A stretch of DNA of 64,000 nt, from assembly GCA_034439615.1 (NCBI GenBank), contig JAWXAT010000050.1, forward strand, positions 1 to 64,000, written 5' to 3'. Of this stretch, positions 43,210-52,595 are shown piece by piece. The DNA comes from Oligoflexia bacterium (GTDB lineage: Bacteria > Bdellovibrionota > Bdellovibrionia > JABDDW01). The notes beneath the pieces were generated by a model. It was not told where the DNA came from and made no database searches. It saw only the letters and a program-made list of their open reading frames with translations. Made by a program: the position numbers and the translations under genes. Numbering within the stretch: position 1 is the first letter of the stretch; the number at the start of each line of letters is the position of its first letter.

Positions 43210-44448
43210 ATGGGTATCAGAAAAATAATTTTCGTAATCATTTTAAGCCTTTGGAGTCAGTCGGTAGGGGCTGATTTAGAAAGCACAAACTTACTCCCAA
43301 AAAATGTGTGGAGTCCTAAATTTATTTATGGAAGTTATTCTGGCCTAAGTGATCGTTATAATTCATCAGGACTTCTTGAGGGTGTCAGTGCCCGTTATCA
43401 CATTGATCTTACAAGTCAGCGTTTAGCGCGCATGAATGATGAAGTGCAAATACTTATAAACGCCTTGAATTCTTTTTCTCATGATTTAGGGAATAAAGTT
43501 TATTTTGGTACTCTTGATTTTAAATCAAACCCAGTAATTGATTATTTTACGCCCATGTTGACCTATGGTTTATCAAAAAATGTTTCAGTAGGGGTGGGTA
43601 TTCCTATTGTGCATTATCAAAATACTGTTCAGGTAGTTATGAGTGGTAAAAGTAATATCCAAGATATTATTGATCACACCGGTGATCTCAACGAAGATTT
43701 AAAGAATGGTTTATTAAAAGCAAAAAACAGTGTGGCAGAAATTCCAACACTCTTTCAAGCCACACTTATTAAAAAAGGCTACAAATCTGTTCGAAACGTC
43801 AATTACACAGCCATCGGTGATGTTCAAGCTTCTGCTAATTATTTATATTATAAGAAAAAAAATCTTCGCCTATCTGTAAGGCCCTACGTGCAAGTTCCTA
43901 CAGGTCAAAAAGATGACCCAGATGATTTGGTTGACTTAGCAACTGGCGGACAACCAGCCGTGGGTGCGTATTCGATTCATGAGTTTAAAATATTACCAAG
44001 GCTAACTTTGGCATCTTCGGTTGGGTATCATGCTAACATTGAAGACCGTGTTAATTTGAGAGTACCTGCCAGTACTGATGATTTACTCCCGGGGCCTGAA
44101 CGAAAAGAGAATGTAAAAAGAAAGACGGGGAATTCGATTTTTCTTGAAGGGGGAACTCGTTATACGATTTCTCCTCAATTCGAAGTTGGTGCTTATTACG
44201 ATTATACACAAAAAGATCCTGACTGGTATGCTGGCGAAAATGGCTGGAACTATGGAGCCCTGAGCGATGACAGCACAGCCCAAACTCATCAGCTCAAAGG
44301 TGTAGTAGAGTTTAATACAGTAAATTGGTATCAACAAAAAGCGTATGATGTTCCATTTATATTGGGTTATGTCTATGGGAATACTTTTTATGCGATAAAC
44401 TATCCTTCACAAATAACTAATCAACTTTATTTAAGGATGTTTTTTTGA
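43210..44448 (+). CDS. Outer-membrane beta-barrel protein
   Basis: The frame is open from 43114, but the ATG at 43210 puts a clean signal peptide first (MGIRKIIFVIILSLWSQSVG, cut before ADLEST). The rest alternates polar and hydrophobic residues in many short strands (NYLYYKKKNLRLSVRPYVQV, IFLEGGTRYTISPQFEVGAY) and ends in Phe, the usual barrel C-terminus. About 412 residues, so a barrel of perhaps 12-16 strands. No channel family is recognised; it resembles the uncharacterised transporter-like porin families of Proteobacteria. Confidence 0.72.
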   Translation: MGIRKIIFVIILSLWSQSVGADLESTNLLPKNVWSPKFIYGSYSGLSDRYNSSGLLEGVSARYHIDLTSQRLARMNDEVQILINALNSFSHDLGNKVYFGTLDFKSNPVIDYFTPMLTYGLSKNVSVGVGIPIVHYQNTVQVVMSGKSNIQDIIDHTGDLNEDLKNGLLKAKNSVAEIPTLFQATLIKKGYKSVRNVNYTAIGDVQASANYLYYKKKNLRLSVRPYVQVPTGQKDDPDDLVDLATGGQPAVGAYSIHEFKILPRLTLASSVGYHANIEDRVNLRVPASTDDLLPGPERKENVKRKTGNSIFLEGGTRYTISPQFEVGAYYDYTQKDPDWYAGENGWNYGALSDDSTAQTHQLKGVVEFNTVNWYQQKAYDVPFILGYVYGNTFYAINYPSQITNQLYLRMFF

Positions 44449-47400
44449 TGAAACAGGTGGGGTTTGTTTTATTTTTAATCCTTGCTTCGTTGAGTTGTTC
44501 AAAACGCTCAGAGCCGCCAACGCGTCCTCAAGTAGAGCGAGTGTTCGGCTCTAGACTTTCAGATACACCAGTTAAATTTTTGGAAAGTTATCGTCCATTA
44601 CGACAAGAAAAAATCACTTCAGAAATATATCTTCCAAGTAGTCAATGGTTAGGACTTTCCAAGCAATTACTAGAGACGGGTCATTTAATTGAAAATGAAC
44701 GACTATTGGCAATGGGGAGTCGTATTTTTAATTCTTTTTATTCATGGAATGGTTCAACAACAAAAATGTCTGCAAGTACGAATCCGCCAGGAAATCCCTA
44801 TGTAGAGCTTGCATACCCCTATGCACAAAAAGCCTTAGATGATTATAAAGTTGCTGTGATTAAAGTAAAAGAAGTTGCGATTAATGCAGCCGAAAAAACG
44901 CAGGTCAATCAGGCAGGGTTAACTGCTCAATCATCACCTGCGCTAATTGTTACTTCTATAATCAACGGAATTGATGATTTTCTTAAACATCTTGAAATAC
45001 AAAAAACTTCACAAACTGAATTTGGAATAAATAAAATTACAAAACTAGTGCGGGAACTTCCAGATATGAAGGGCTTGTTGTACCTAAGAGATAATTCCGT
45101 ATATGACAAGGATAAAGACAAAAACGATCTTCAGAAGAATTACTATCCTGTTAAAGAATTTATGCGCGGATTACTTACTAATTTAGAATTACTGCAATCA
45201 TTAGATGCTGAGATGAAAAATGCATTGCTGTTAGATCTTAGTTTTGGAATTGATTTAGCTGAAAAAACAGAAAGTATTCAAAATGAGAATGATGCTCTCA
45301 TTGTGGTTGTTGATCTGTGGCAGAATAAATATAGACGTCTACGATTCACGCAACAACTAAAGAATTTATTTGAATCGTATAATGACTCTGAACTCCTTGC
45401 GCTCATCACTAATAATCAATTAATGTCAAATTCAGAATATAATATTTTGACAAGGAGAGATGACTATAAATTCATGACACCAATTCAACAAGCGACATTG
45501 ATGCTTGAAAATAAACAGGGTGTGGATAAAGAGCGCTGGGAAGATCTAGAGCAAATCAAAACTCAATGGCTTATTAAATTAATAACTCAATCACATATTA
45601 AAACTTTTGCACGTCGTTTTAATTCAGAACTCAAAGTTGACAGCGCCCCAGAAGTAGAACTTAATGCGTTAATCGCGAGTTGGATGGGTCTTGAAATGAG
45701 ACTTTTGTATCCATATGCAATTAGAAAAAGCCTCACTGACCAATCACCTGAAGATCTTGAATTAGTTAAAAATCCAAAACTTAGTAAGTTTTGGCATCCA
45801 TTTGTCTATGAGAGTCGACAAAATGCATTAAATGAAATTAAATTATTTGTCGCTGGTGCTGTTGAGCCTGATCCCGCATTAGGAATCTCACGTCTTAAGG
45901 CTTACTTTGGAGAAAGCTTAGTTAAAACCGCTCAACTTAGAGTCGTCAACGCGCTATTGCCTGTTGGTCGAGAGCTCAAGTTACATCTTCGAAAGAAAAT
46001 CGTAGATATGGTAAAGCCAGATAGCCGTACGGCTGAGCAGATTTACTTAGAACAAGTTAATAAAAATGCCCCATTGTGGTTTTTTAAAGATGGCAAGGAC
46101 TTACCTTTACTTGAAAAAAGCGGATTACAATTTTCTTATAAATCTGGAAAATTTGAATATCTGCGAAGTACTTCTCAAAGTGGCGCAAAAGTACTAGGCG
46201 TATCATTGGCTGCTACGACTTTGGAGCTAGATAGCTTACAAGAAAAAGACAATGCATTGCCAATTGCTTTTCAAATGATTTGTAAGCTTGCTTCATTGAT
46301 GGGCTATAAACATTTAAACGGTGAAAAAGCACCAGCGCTTACGATACTTTTTTCAAACCAATATTCGACAAATGGTTTTGATATCAGTTCATACAATCCG
46401 CAAGATGGAGTATTTGCGACTCCAGAATTTTTTTCTATAAATGAACGAAGTGAATTGATCAAAGATATAAACACGAATTCCTACGCTAGTGTTGGCAGTC
46501 AAATGGAGTTGCTTAGCGGATACAATCATGTTTTGAAGTATTTAAAACCATGGGAAAAAACTACTTTTGATAAACAATTGGGGAAACTAAAACTTCGTGA
46601 TGAATCGGGTGAAGAGTTAGCATTTGATGTCTTTGATAAAGATAGCCTTTTTGCAATGACCATTGGTTTGTCGAATGTCATTTTGCAAAACATTAAGCAT
46701 CAAATGGCAAGAATCTTAACGTCTGATGATAAATTATTAAGTGTTGCTGAATTAAATCGATTAACCGCGAATAATATTCAGTCAAATGAAATAGCAGCTG
46801 TTCTTGTGGATTTAGATAATACAAAAAAAATTACGCTTGTGAAAACCTCTGCAATTGCTCAATCACTCATTGCCTTGGCAGAATTTTATCAGGTCACTTC
46901 TGATTCTGAAAAATCTCAAAATAAAGAATTTCGCACTAAGATTTTACCTCATTTAGTCGCTGCAAGATCTGATATTAAACGCCTTATTACAGGTCTAACT
47001 GCCTTTTCGCTTTCAAAATTGATGATGCAAGACGGAGGGTTTTCTCAAGGTTATAATTTTCAAAAAAACACATCAATTGTAGGAGTCCGAAATCTTGATG
47101 ATCAACTTCTCATGGAAGAAGCGCTGTTAAGCGTTGGTCAACTTTTTAACTCAGATTTGATTCGTTTTAGGGCTGTAGATAATCTATTTTTCATTAACAA
47201 AACATTTTGGAACAGCGAACTTGGTTTTTACAATATGACTGAAGATATAAAACAATCACCTGTAGTAAAATTGGCTTCGGTAAGTAAAGCACTCAAAAAT
47301 GCTCATGAATTTAACATACTGTTTAGTAAATTTATGACTCATAGTTCCAATGCTCGTGCTGCGCGAACTCAACTTGAAAAGATGGAAAGACTTTGGCTTG

Positions 47401-47468
47401 ATCGTTTCTTTGATCGAAGGATTCAAGAGCTGCCTGCAATCTCACAAGTTTTCGAGTTTTCACTTTGA
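44445..47468 (+). CDS. Giant helical lipoprotein, unknown
   Basis: Unrecognised 1007-residue lipoprotein. The signal ends in a lipobox with the lipidated Cys18 in LILASLSCSK; Ser at +2 predicts sorting to the outer membrane. The mature part is long and mostly helical with no clear repeats, Cys pairs or catalytic motifs. It overlaps the barrel gene by 4 bases (ATGA) and the two are probably partners at the cell surface. Base use is like its neighbours, with no sign of recent transfer. Confidence 0.75.
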   Translation: MMKQVGFVLFLILASLSCSKRSEPPTRPQVERVFGSRLSDTPVKFLESYRPLRQEKITSEIYLPSSQWLGLSKQLLETGHLIENERLLAMGSRIFNSFYSWNGSTTKMSASTNPPGNPYVELAYPYAQKALDDYKVAVIKVKEVAINAAEKTQVNQAGLTAQSSPALIVTSIINGIDDFLKHLEIQKTSQTEFGINKITKLVRELPDMKGLLYLRDNSVYDKDKDKNDLQKNYYPVKEFMRGLLTNLELLQSLDAEMKNALLLDLSFGIDLAEKTESIQNENDALIVVVDLWQNKYRRLRFTQQLKNLFESYNDSELLALITNNQLMSNSEYNILTRRDDYKFMTPIQQATLMLENKQGVDKERWEDLEQIKTQWLIKLITQSHIKTFARRFNSELKVDSAPEVELNALIASWMGLEMRLLYPYAIRKSLTDQSPEDLELVKNPKLSKFWHPFVYESRQNALNEIKLFVAGAVEPDPALGISRLKAYFGESLVKTAQLRVVNALLPVGRELKLHLRKKIVDMVKPDSRTAEQIYLEQVNKNAPLWFFKDGKDLPLLEKSGLQFSYKSGKFEYLRSTSQSGAKVLGVSLAATTLELDSLQEKDNALPIAFQMICKLASLMGYKHLNGEKAPALTILFSNQYSTNGFDISSYNPQDGVFATPEFFSINERSELIKDINTNSYASVGSQMELLSGYNHVLKYLKPWEKTTFDKQLGKLKLRDESGEELAFDVFDKDSLFAMTIGLSNVILQNIKHQMARILTSDDKLLSVAELNRLTANNIQSNEIAAVLVDLDNTKKITLVKTSAIAQSLIALAEFYQVTSDSEKSQNKEFRTKILPHLVAARSDIKRLITGLTAFSLSKLMMQDGGFSQGYNFQKNTSIVGVRNLDDQLLMEEALLSVGQLFNSDLIRFRAVDNLFFINKTFWNSELGFYNMTEDIKQSPVVKLASVSKALKNAHEFNILFSKFMTHSSNARAARTQLEKMERLWLDRFFDRRIQELPAISQVFEFSL

Positions 47469-47531
47469 CATGCCTTTAGCCTCGCGTATGCTGATACGGT
47501 TATTTTAATCAAACATTTTTAGGAGGACATT

Positions 47532-48548
47532 GTGAAATTCGGAATCATCAGCCTCATTGTATTATCTTTTGCATTCACTGGCTGTGTGAAAAAATCAAGC
47601 GGAGGCAATGACGAAGAAAATGTCGTTTTTGCTACCGTTAATGGAAAAGAAATAAAGGGGAAGGATATCCTCGGAAAAGTTAAGAATGATCTAGCCGAAC
47701 TTAAGCGTAATGAGTACGAAATAAAGCGTCGTGCAACAGAAGAGGTCATACAACAGACAATTCTTGAGGAAGAAGCAAAAAAACAAGGCACATCAGTTGA
47801 TAAATTATTTTCTCAATTTGATAGTCTTCGAGATAAAGAAGTTGGAAAAGACGATATTCAACAGTTTTTAAAGCAAAGAAATATTGAAGAAAAAAGACTT
47901 TCCAAACAAGAAAAAGAATCCATTCCGCAAATCATTAAAATGCAACGTGTGTATGAAGCTCGACAAAAATATGCTGGTGAATTGCGCGTGAAATCAAACG
48001 TTCAATTCAAGATTCCTAAGCCCATTGAAAAAGTTGATATCAGTACTGGCAATGGAACACCACTTGGTGGAGCAAATGCAAAAGTCACAATCGTTGAATT
48101 TAGTGATTTTCAATGTCCATTTTGTTCGCGAGGGCGACAACGCGTAGATGAAATTAAACAAAAATATGGTGATAAAGTTCGTGTTTTTTTCAGACATTTC
48201 CCGCTGGAAAGTATTCATCCATTGGCCATGAAAGCGTCTGAAGCTTCTTTGTGTGCTCAAGATCAAGGTAAATTCTGGGAATATCACGATTTACTTTTTG
48301 ATAACCAAAGTAAACTTGATGATAAAAGTCTAAAAGAATATGCGACACAACTTAAGTTTGATCAAAAAGTTTTTGAAGAATGTCTTTCATCAGGCAAGAA
48401 GGTCGCTGAGGTTCGTAAAGATATGGAAGACGGAACAAAAGTGGGAGTGAATAGCACACCTACTTTTTTCGTCAACGGGTATCCTGTTAGGGGTGCGGTG
48501 CCCCTTGAAGCTTTCTCAGAAGAGATCGACGAACAGCTAGGCAAATAA
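47532..48548 (+). CDS. DsbA-like lipoprotein with SurA-N-type segment
   Basis: A lipobox (FAFTGC, Cys18) leads into a Gly/Ser/Asn linker, then a SurA-N-like helical stretch (FATVNGKEIKGKDILGKV, ATEEVIQQTILEEEAKKQG). From ~170 comes a DsbA-type thioredoxin domain with Cys195-Pro-Phe-Cys198 (FSDFQCPFC), SLCAQDQGKFWEYHDLLF, and the cis-Pro loop GVNSTPTFFVNGYPVRG. The active site Cys pair is intact. Known family role: disulfide formation or isomerisation in the periplasm. GTG start with AGGAGG. A strong terminator follows. Confidence 0.88.
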   Translation: MKFGIISLIVLSFAFTGCVKKSSGGNDEENVVFATVNGKEIKGKDILGKVKNDLAELKRNEYEIKRRATEEVIQQTILEEEAKKQGTSVDKLFSQFDSLRDKEVGKDDIQQFLKQRNIEEKRLSKQEKESIPQIIKMQRVYEARQKYAGELRVKSNVQFKIPKPIEKVDISTGNGTPLGGANAKVTIVEFSDFQCPFCSRGRQRVDEIKQKYGDKVRVFFRHFPLESIHPLAMKASEASLCAQDQGKFWEYHDLLFDNQSKLDDKSLKEYATQLKFDQKVFEECLSSGKKVAEVRKDMEDGTKVGVNSTPTFFVNGYPVRGAVPLEAFSEEIDEQLGK

Positions 48549-48570
48549 TTAATTAAAAATAGTATAAGCA

Positions 48571-48608
48571 AAACGGGTTAGACTTTCGTCTAACCCGTTT
48601 TTATTTTT
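48571..48608 (+). terminator. Rho-independent terminator after the DsbA lipoprotein
   Basis: AAACGGGTTAGAC (48571-48583) and GTCTAACCCGTTT (48588-48600) form a perfect 13-bp stem with a TTTC loop, followed by TTATTTTT. It ends the envelope cluster. Confidence 0.92.
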
Positions 48609-48631
48609 AAGAGATAATGATTCTCTTTTTT
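48609..48631. promoter_or_regulatory. Second hairpin/Fur-like site
   Basis: AAGAGA and TCTCTT (48609-48614, 48622-48627) with a 7-base loop and a TTTTTT run could be a weak second terminator. The same bases, AGATAATGATTCTCT, match 11 of 14 positions of the 7-1-7 Fur box. It lies about 80 bases upstream of the coiled-coil gene. Confidence 0.35.
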
Positions 48632-48638
48632 GCAGTGG

Positions 48639-48663
48639 GTATAGGGATTATGGTAACCTATAC
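48639..48663. promoter_or_regulatory. Dyad upstream of the coiled-coil gene
   Basis: GTATAGG (48639-48645) and CCTATAC (48657-48663) are perfect inverted arms 11 bases apart, in the expected promoter zone of the gene at 48708. TTGCAG at 48630 with TAACCT about 18 bases on is the best promoter candidate and overlaps it. Confidence 0.45.
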
Positions 48664-48707
48664 AAGAGATATTTAAGTATTACCTACTTTCTCATGGAGG
48701 AGAAAGC

Positions 48708-50348
48708 ATGGCAGTAGATACTGTAAATCAAAGAAATGAGCATATTCGAGAAGCCAAAGAAGACAAGGAGCAATCTCTTGTCGCAAAGCATAGGCGCGAA
48801 ATTGCTGAACTTCAAAGAAAACATGTTGAGACAATTCAAGGTTTAAAAGAGGGCTTTGACGAACAACTCACAGAACTCCGCAAGGACTCACGTGAAGCAC
48901 TGACCTCAAAAGAACAAAATCATCTAAAAGAAATTCAAGAAGTTCAAGAAGTCAATCGTAAAAGACTTATGAAAACAAAGGCAGATGACGAAGAACAACT
49001 TCGCACAACAAAGTCGACCCTTTTAGGTGAGTTAGAGCGTTCTAAAGGGAAGAATGAATCTGATAACACTCGACTTACAAAGCTTATGGAATCTGAACTT
49101 TCTAAAAAAGATTCTGCTACACGTGATATGGAGTTGAAATCTCGAGAAGGTTCTCAAGAAGCTATAAAAAATCAAGCAAATCGCTATCAAGATAAATTTG
49201 AAGAGGAAAGAAATTTTTATCGTTCGGTGATCGGTGAAAATATTAAAGAAAAAGAAAGAGAATTTGGAGATCTTAGGCGCTCAAAAGAAGTTAATGAGAA
49301 AAATCTTAAAGGTCGATTGGAATCTCAAAAGCAGCGAGCTGATGAGAGGTTTAAGGACACTGTTCTTGGCGATAGAGCCCGTTATCAGGCAAGTCTTGAT
49401 CAGATGTCTGAGGGGTATCAACAACAACGTGGTATCGATCATGAAAAATTAGACAAGCAATCAACCAAGCTTAATACGACATACGTTGATAATTTAGATA
49501 ATCTTCGTGAAACCGTAGACAGTAGAATTGAAAAAGAAGTTAGAAGTGTTCGACGTGAAAACCATGATTTAAAAAATGCTCTGACGACTGATAAAGTTGA
49601 AATGAATCGCAAAAAAGAAACAGAAAAAAAGAATCTTACTAATGAATTTCAAAAAAGTATTGTAGAGCTAGAAAAGCGACGGGGAGAAGCTACTACACAG
49701 GCCCATGAAGGTTATGCAAAAAAGATTGATGAAGTTCAAGGCCGAAATGACAAATTCATCGAATCTATAAATACGTCATATGGTCGAAAACTTGAAGAAC
49801 AAAAAATTAATCACCAAAAACATTTCGACGAAGAAATTGGGTATGTAACTCGTGATCGAGATGTAAATAAAATGCAGACTGACAAACAAAAGAAAAAATT
49901 AGTAGATATTTATGCTGATAAGACAGTTATGCAGACTGATTTTTACGAAGATCAAATAGATTTGAAAAAGAAAGATGCAGAGCAAGCTTTAGTTAATCAA
50001 AGAAATAACATGCAAAAACAACACCTCAATGATGTCGGCACACTTCGTAATCAATTGGTAAAAGAGAGTGTCGATCATCAAGAAAAATTAATTGATACAA
50101 CCAGTAAGTATGAAAAACAACTTAATACAATGCGCAATGAATTTGAGAAGAAATTCAGACAGCAAAATGAACTTTTTCGTGAACAAACCAATTCACAAGT
50201 TAAAAATCAACAAATGGAACGCGAATCATTTGAAGCTAAGATGAAGCAGCGTATCAATCAAGTCAAAGAAGTCTATGAGCGTGAAATTGAACAGCTCAGA
50301 AAAAGACAGGCCGTAGAGCGACAAGATCTTGCCACTAAGAAAACATAA
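48708..50348 (+). CDS. Long, highly charged coiled-coil protein, unknown
   Basis: Unrecognised 546-residue protein with almost no large hydrophobic clusters. It is dominated by Lys, Glu, Asp, Arg and Gln, with heptad-compatible segments from end to end (for example EIAELQRKHVETIQGLKEGF and QNNMQKQHLNDVGTLRNQLV-like stretches). It predicts one extended rod, perhaps 70-80 nm if continuous. No signal peptide, Cys or globular domain. GGAGGAGAAAGC precedes the ATG. It is a single gene between strong regulatory sequences and pyk. Candidates are a filament or cytoskeletal spacer protein; this is inference. Confidence 0.8.
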   Translation: MAVDTVNQRNEHIREAKEDKEQSLVAKHRREIAELQRKHVETIQGLKEGFDEQLTELRKDSREALTSKEQNHLKEIQEVQEVNRKRLMKTKADDEEQLRTTKSTLLGELERSKGKNESDNTRLTKLMESELSKKDSATRDMELKSREGSQEAIKNQANRYQDKFEEERNFYRSVIGENIKEKEREFGDLRRSKEVNEKNLKGRLESQKQRADERFKDTVLGDRARYQASLDQMSEGYQQQRGIDHEKLDKQSTKLNTTYVDNLDNLRETVDSRIEKEVRSVRRENHDLKNALTTDKVEMNRKKETEKKNLTNEFQKSIVELEKRRGEATTQAHEGYAKKIDEVQGRNDKFIESINTSYGRKLEEQKINHQKHFDEEIGYVTRDRDVNKMQTDKQKKKLVDIYADKTVMQTDFYEDQIDLKKKDAEQALVNQRNNMQKQHLNDVGTLRNQLVKESVDHQEKLIDTTSKYEKQLNTMRNEFEKKFRQQNELFREQTNSQVKNQQMERESFEAKMKQRINQVKEVYEREIEQLRKRQAVERQDLATKKT

Positions 50349-50399
50349 GTATACATACTCACTTAGGGTCTTATACTTCTTGTTAATAAGGGGCGCATC

Positions 50400-51875
50400 T
50401 TGATTGCTGATCGACGAACTAAAATAGTAGGAACCATAGGGCCCGCATCTCAATCTCCTGAGATGCTTATGAAACTAGTTGAAGCAGGGCTTAACGTCGC
50501 TCGGCTTAATTTTAGTCATGGTATTCACGCTGATCATCAAAACGTTATTAAAACTCTGCGTAGCATTTCTCAAAGCGAAAATGCTCCCATCGCTTTGCTG
50601 CAAGATCTTCAAGGTCCTAAAATTAGAATTGGTAAAGTTAAAAACGGAAGCATCCAACTTGCTGACGGCCAAAAAATTATAATTAAAGTTGGAAATCATA
50701 TTGGTGATGAAAAAGTTTTAGCCACAGATTTTCATACACTTCCTAAAGATGTTAAACCTCATACACACATTTTACTTGATGATGGAAATCTAGAATTTGT
50801 AGTTGAAAAAATATCAGGCGATGAAGTTCATTGTCAGGTTATTTATGGTGGGGAATTAAAAAACAATAAAGGTATGAACTTACCAGGTGCGCGCCTCAGT
50901 GTTGAGGCGATGACCGAGAAAGATTATGCAGATCTTGATTTTGGATTATCGCAAGGTGTGGACTATGTAGCTTTGAGTTTTGTTCGCCAAGGCAAAGATA
51001 TTAGACAGCTTAGAGAGATCATTGAAAGAAAAGCCAAGGGAACAAAAATTATAGCTAAAATTGAAAAAGTTGAAGCCCTTGATAATCTTGAAGATATCGT
51101 AGCTCTTTCAGATGGAGTTATGGTGGCCAGAGGTGATTTAGCTGTTGAGGTAGGGCAAAGTCTATTGCCGGGAAAGCAAAAAAAAATAATCAAACTTTGT
51201 AATGCTCTTGGTAAACCTGTTATTACAGCTACGCAAATGCTTGATTCTATGATTGAGAATCCAAGACCTACTCGAGCCGAAGTTACTGATATTGCCAATG
51301 CAGTTTTAGATGGAACAGATGCCGTGATGCTTTCAGCTGAAACAGCGAGTGGGAAGTATCCAGTAAAGTGTGTTCAAACCATGGATGAAATCATTCGAGA
51401 AGTAGAAAGAACTGACGTTCATTACTATCAAATGAATTTACGCGATGAATTTTTAACCGTAGCTGAGGCAATAGCTGAGAGTGCTTGTCTTTCTGCTATG
51501 AAGTTAAATGCTGCTGTTATTGTTTGTCTTACGACCTCAGGAAAAACCGCCACATTAATTTCTCGTTTTAGACCTAAAGCAAAAATTATCGCTGTGACAC
51601 ATATTATGGAAACTCTCAATAGACTTGAATTAGTATGGGGCATTGAGGGTATTCCAATCACGCCCTATAGTGATACTGATCTTGTGATGAAAACTTTAGA
51701 GAAAACACTTGTGGATTATGGTGTTTGTAAACAGGGTGATAAAATCATTTTTACGATGGGTTTACCGGTCTTGGAACGTGGCACTACAAACAGTGTTCGT
51801 GTCTATACTATTAAAGATCTTTCACCCACTGAATTAAATCCAAAAGAAATGCCTCTACGCTGTCGCCCAAAATAA
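50400..51875 (+). CDS. pyk: Pyruvate kinase
   Basis: Last step of glycolysis, converting phosphoenolpyruvate and ADP to pyruvate and ATP. Motifs: RTKIVGTIGPASQSPEML, RLNFSHG, GVMVARGDLAVEVG, and the K/Mg site ITATQMLDSMIENPRPTRAE with NAVLDGTDAVMLSAETASGK. The C-terminal allosteric domain begins near 350. A TTG start lies 8 bases behind GGGG. Length 491 is typical. Confidence 0.96.
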   Translation: MIADRRTKIVGTIGPASQSPEMLMKLVEAGLNVARLNFSHGIHADHQNVIKTLRSISQSENAPIALLQDLQGPKIRIGKVKNGSIQLADGQKIIIKVGNHIGDEKVLATDFHTLPKDVKPHTHILLDDGNLEFVVEKISGDEVHCQVIYGGELKNNKGMNLPGARLSVEAMTEKDYADLDFGLSQGVDYVALSFVRQGKDIRQLREIIERKAKGTKIIAKIEKVEALDNLEDIVALSDGVMVARGDLAVEVGQSLLPGKQKKIIKLCNALGKPVITATQMLDSMIENPRPTRAEVTDIANAVLDGTDAVMLSAETASGKYPVKCVQTMDEIIREVERTDVHYYQMNLRDEFLTVAEAIAESACLSAMKLNAAVIVCLTTSGKTATLISRFRPKAKIIAVTHIMETLNRLELVWGIEGIPITPYSDTDLVMKTLEKTLVDYGVCKQGDKIIFTMGLPVLERGTTNSVRVYTIKDLSPTELNPKEMPLRCRPK

Positions 51876-51881
51876 ATTCTT

Positions 51882-52562
51882 TTAATTCTTCTGAACTCGG
51901 TAGGTTTCATCGAGAAGTTCCCAATGTCTTGGTAACATAACTCCTGAACTGTTTGCTGACATGAAGTTTGCAAAATCAGTATAATATTTGTATTCGCACG
52001 TAGTTTGATCCCAAGCAGGATAATATTGATCTGGTAAACCTAAGACATGGCCTATTTCATGGCTAATCGTACTTGTTCTTGTATTAGGAAATAAACTAAC
52101 CATTCGCTCATTTCGAGAAACAAAAGCTCTTTCTCCAATTTCGTTAAAAAACTTTAATGTATAGTTTTTTTCGACAAGAAATTGGACGGGGGGTGTTTGA
52201 TTCCAAATAATATTAAGCTTATGAGTATCAGTTGTGAAGTGCCGAGTAATAATCATATCGATTTCAGATTCAAATCCGAGAAAATCTCCTGAATTGATAT
52301 AAAGCGTGTACTCATTTTTTTTAGTTCGTACTACAGTTTGATTGTATTTTACTCCAAAACTCTCCTTTATATCGCTGCCTAACAATTCAGCGAACTGATC
52401 TAAGACCGTATCGTAGTCTTGACCAGAAAGTTTGGTGAGTTTTTTTAATAATTCTTGATAGGGGAGGTAATGGCTTATAAGTGCTAAATCTTTAGTGTTC
52501 CATGTAGGATTTCGGCAGTTTTGAATATAACAATCATAGGCAATGCGAAATATATTTCTCAT
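51882..52562 (-). CDS. Metzincin-like metalloprotease domain protein
   Basis: The zinc site H168-E169-I-G-H172-V-L-G-L-P-D178 gives the HExxHxxGxxD pattern of metzincins and M12/M10-type proteases, with Asp as third ligand. No signal peptide is present with this start, so it may be cytoplasmic or the start may be wrong; a Cys-rich short segment (YDCYIQNCRNPTW) lies near residue 15. It is the downstream gene of a leftward pair with a lipoprotein gene 33 bases upstream. It is likely a secreted or surface enzyme, by context only. Confidence 0.7.
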   Translation of the reverse strand: MRNIFRIAYDCYIQNCRNPTWNTKDLALISHYLPYQELLKKLTKLSGQDYDTVLDQFAELLGSDIKESFGVKYNQTVVRTKKNEYTLYINSGDFLGFESEIDMIITRHFTTDTHKLNIIWNQTPPVQFLVEKNYTLKFFNEIGERAFVSRNERMVSLFPNTRTSTISHEIGHVLGLPDQYYPAWDQTTCEYKYYTDFANFMSANSSGVMLPRHWELLDETYRVQKN

Positions 52563-52595
52563 GGGTTTTTCCCATTTCGGCGTGAGTAGATAATT

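Noticed and set aside
50347-50378. AAGTATA/TATACTT dyad before pyk
   Set aside because: 18-base separation and overlap with the previous stop make it weak; the TATACT box lacks a -35 partner.
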